NCBI GenBank assembly: GCA_003560175.1
Contig: PWIZ01000382.1
Span: 1-7,668, forward strand
Source: Halomonas sp.
Lineage (GTDB): Bacteria; Pseudomonadota; Gammaproteobacteria; Pseudomonadales; Halomonadaceae
Length of the DNA stretch: 7,668 nucleotides
Reading direction: 5' to 3'
Shown: piece by piece, positions 7,512 to 7,668 of the stretch
How positions within the stretch are numbered: the first letter of the stretch is position 1
How the letters are laid out: every line of letters begins with the position of its first letter
Translations under genes and position numbers: made by a program
Notes under the pieces: model-generated
The model's input: only the letters and a program-made list of their open reading frames with translations
Databases searched by the model: none
Told to the model about the DNA's origin: nothing

Positions 7512-7668
7512 TCAGCGGTGCTCCGCCTTGAGCTGGGCGGTCAGCGTCTGCAGGCAGGTCGCCGGCAGTTGGATATCCACGGCGATCGGCAGGTGGTCGG
7601 AAAAGAGATGGTCCAGCACCCGCACGTCGGCGGCCTGCAGCGAGTTCGACAGCAGGATATGGTCCAGG
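7512..7668 (-). CDS. C-terminal end of an endonuclease/exonuclease/phosphatase-family protein (partial)
   Basis: Only the last 51 codons are in the window; the gene continues beyond the right edge. The segment begins LDHILLS and contains LDHLFSDHLPIAVDI. The pattern of I/L-DHILxS followed about 20 residues later by SDHLPI is the C-terminal signature of the EEP (exonuclease III / DNase I-like) fold, where the Asp-His of SDH is catalytic. Members include nucleases, sphingomyelinases and inositol phosphatases, so the substrate is undetermined. The protein ends TAQLKAEHR at the TGA (7514-7512), 97 bases before dctQ on the same strand. Confidence 0.8.
   Translation of the reverse strand, partial: LDHILLSNSLQAADVRVLDHLFSDHLPIAVDIQLPATCLQTLTAQLKAEHR

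Overview
The window reads as ordinary core chromosome of a GC-rich gammaproteobacterium, most likely of the Halomonas / Halomonadaceae type. The basis is the closely E. coli-like YheS and YqaA sequences, high GC at third codon positions, a TRAP transporter of the kind common in marine and halophilic bacteria, and tightly packed genes. The genus is an inference. I see no rRNA, tRNA, insertion sequence, CRISPR array, phage gene or origin.

Layout, left to right. (1) Positions 55-1998, + strand: a YheS-type ABC-F ATPase, possibly coupled by an ATGA overlap to an upstream gene cut off by the window edge. (2) Positions 4979-1995, - strand, a run of four genes read leftwards: thiD (HMP/HMP-P kinase), a tandem-domain universal stress protein, a secreted chalcone-isomerase-like protein, and dtd (D-aminoacyl-tRNA deacylase). 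The gaps are 86, 75 and 103 bases. A likely intrinsic terminator overlaps the thiD stop codon, so thiD is probably a separate transcription unit. dtd ends tail to tail with yheS, their stop codons overlapping by four bases. (3) Positions 5004-5435, + strand: a YqaA-type membrane protein divergent from thiD with only 24 bases between the start codons. (4) Positions 7414-5451, - strand: small and large membrane subunits of a TRAP transporter (DctQ and DctM type), joined by a TGATG stop/start overlap. No solute-binding DctP gene lies on either side within the window. (5) Positions 7668-7512, - strand: the C-terminal end of an endonuclease/exonuclease/phosphatase-family protein.

Functionally this is a mix of housekeeping parts: ribosome rescue or arrest relief (YheS), proofreading of D-aminoacyl-tRNA (Dtd), thiamine pyrimidine salvage (ThiD), stress response (Usp), membrane maintenance (YqaA) and organic-acid uptake (TRAP). 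The genes do not form one pathway. I found no convincing undescribed system. The points most worth a second look are the DctP-less TRAP pair with a cluster of palindromes in front of it, the very short divergent thiD/yqaA gap with no room for a TPP riboswitch, and the degenerate nucleotide-binding motifs in both halves of the stress protein.
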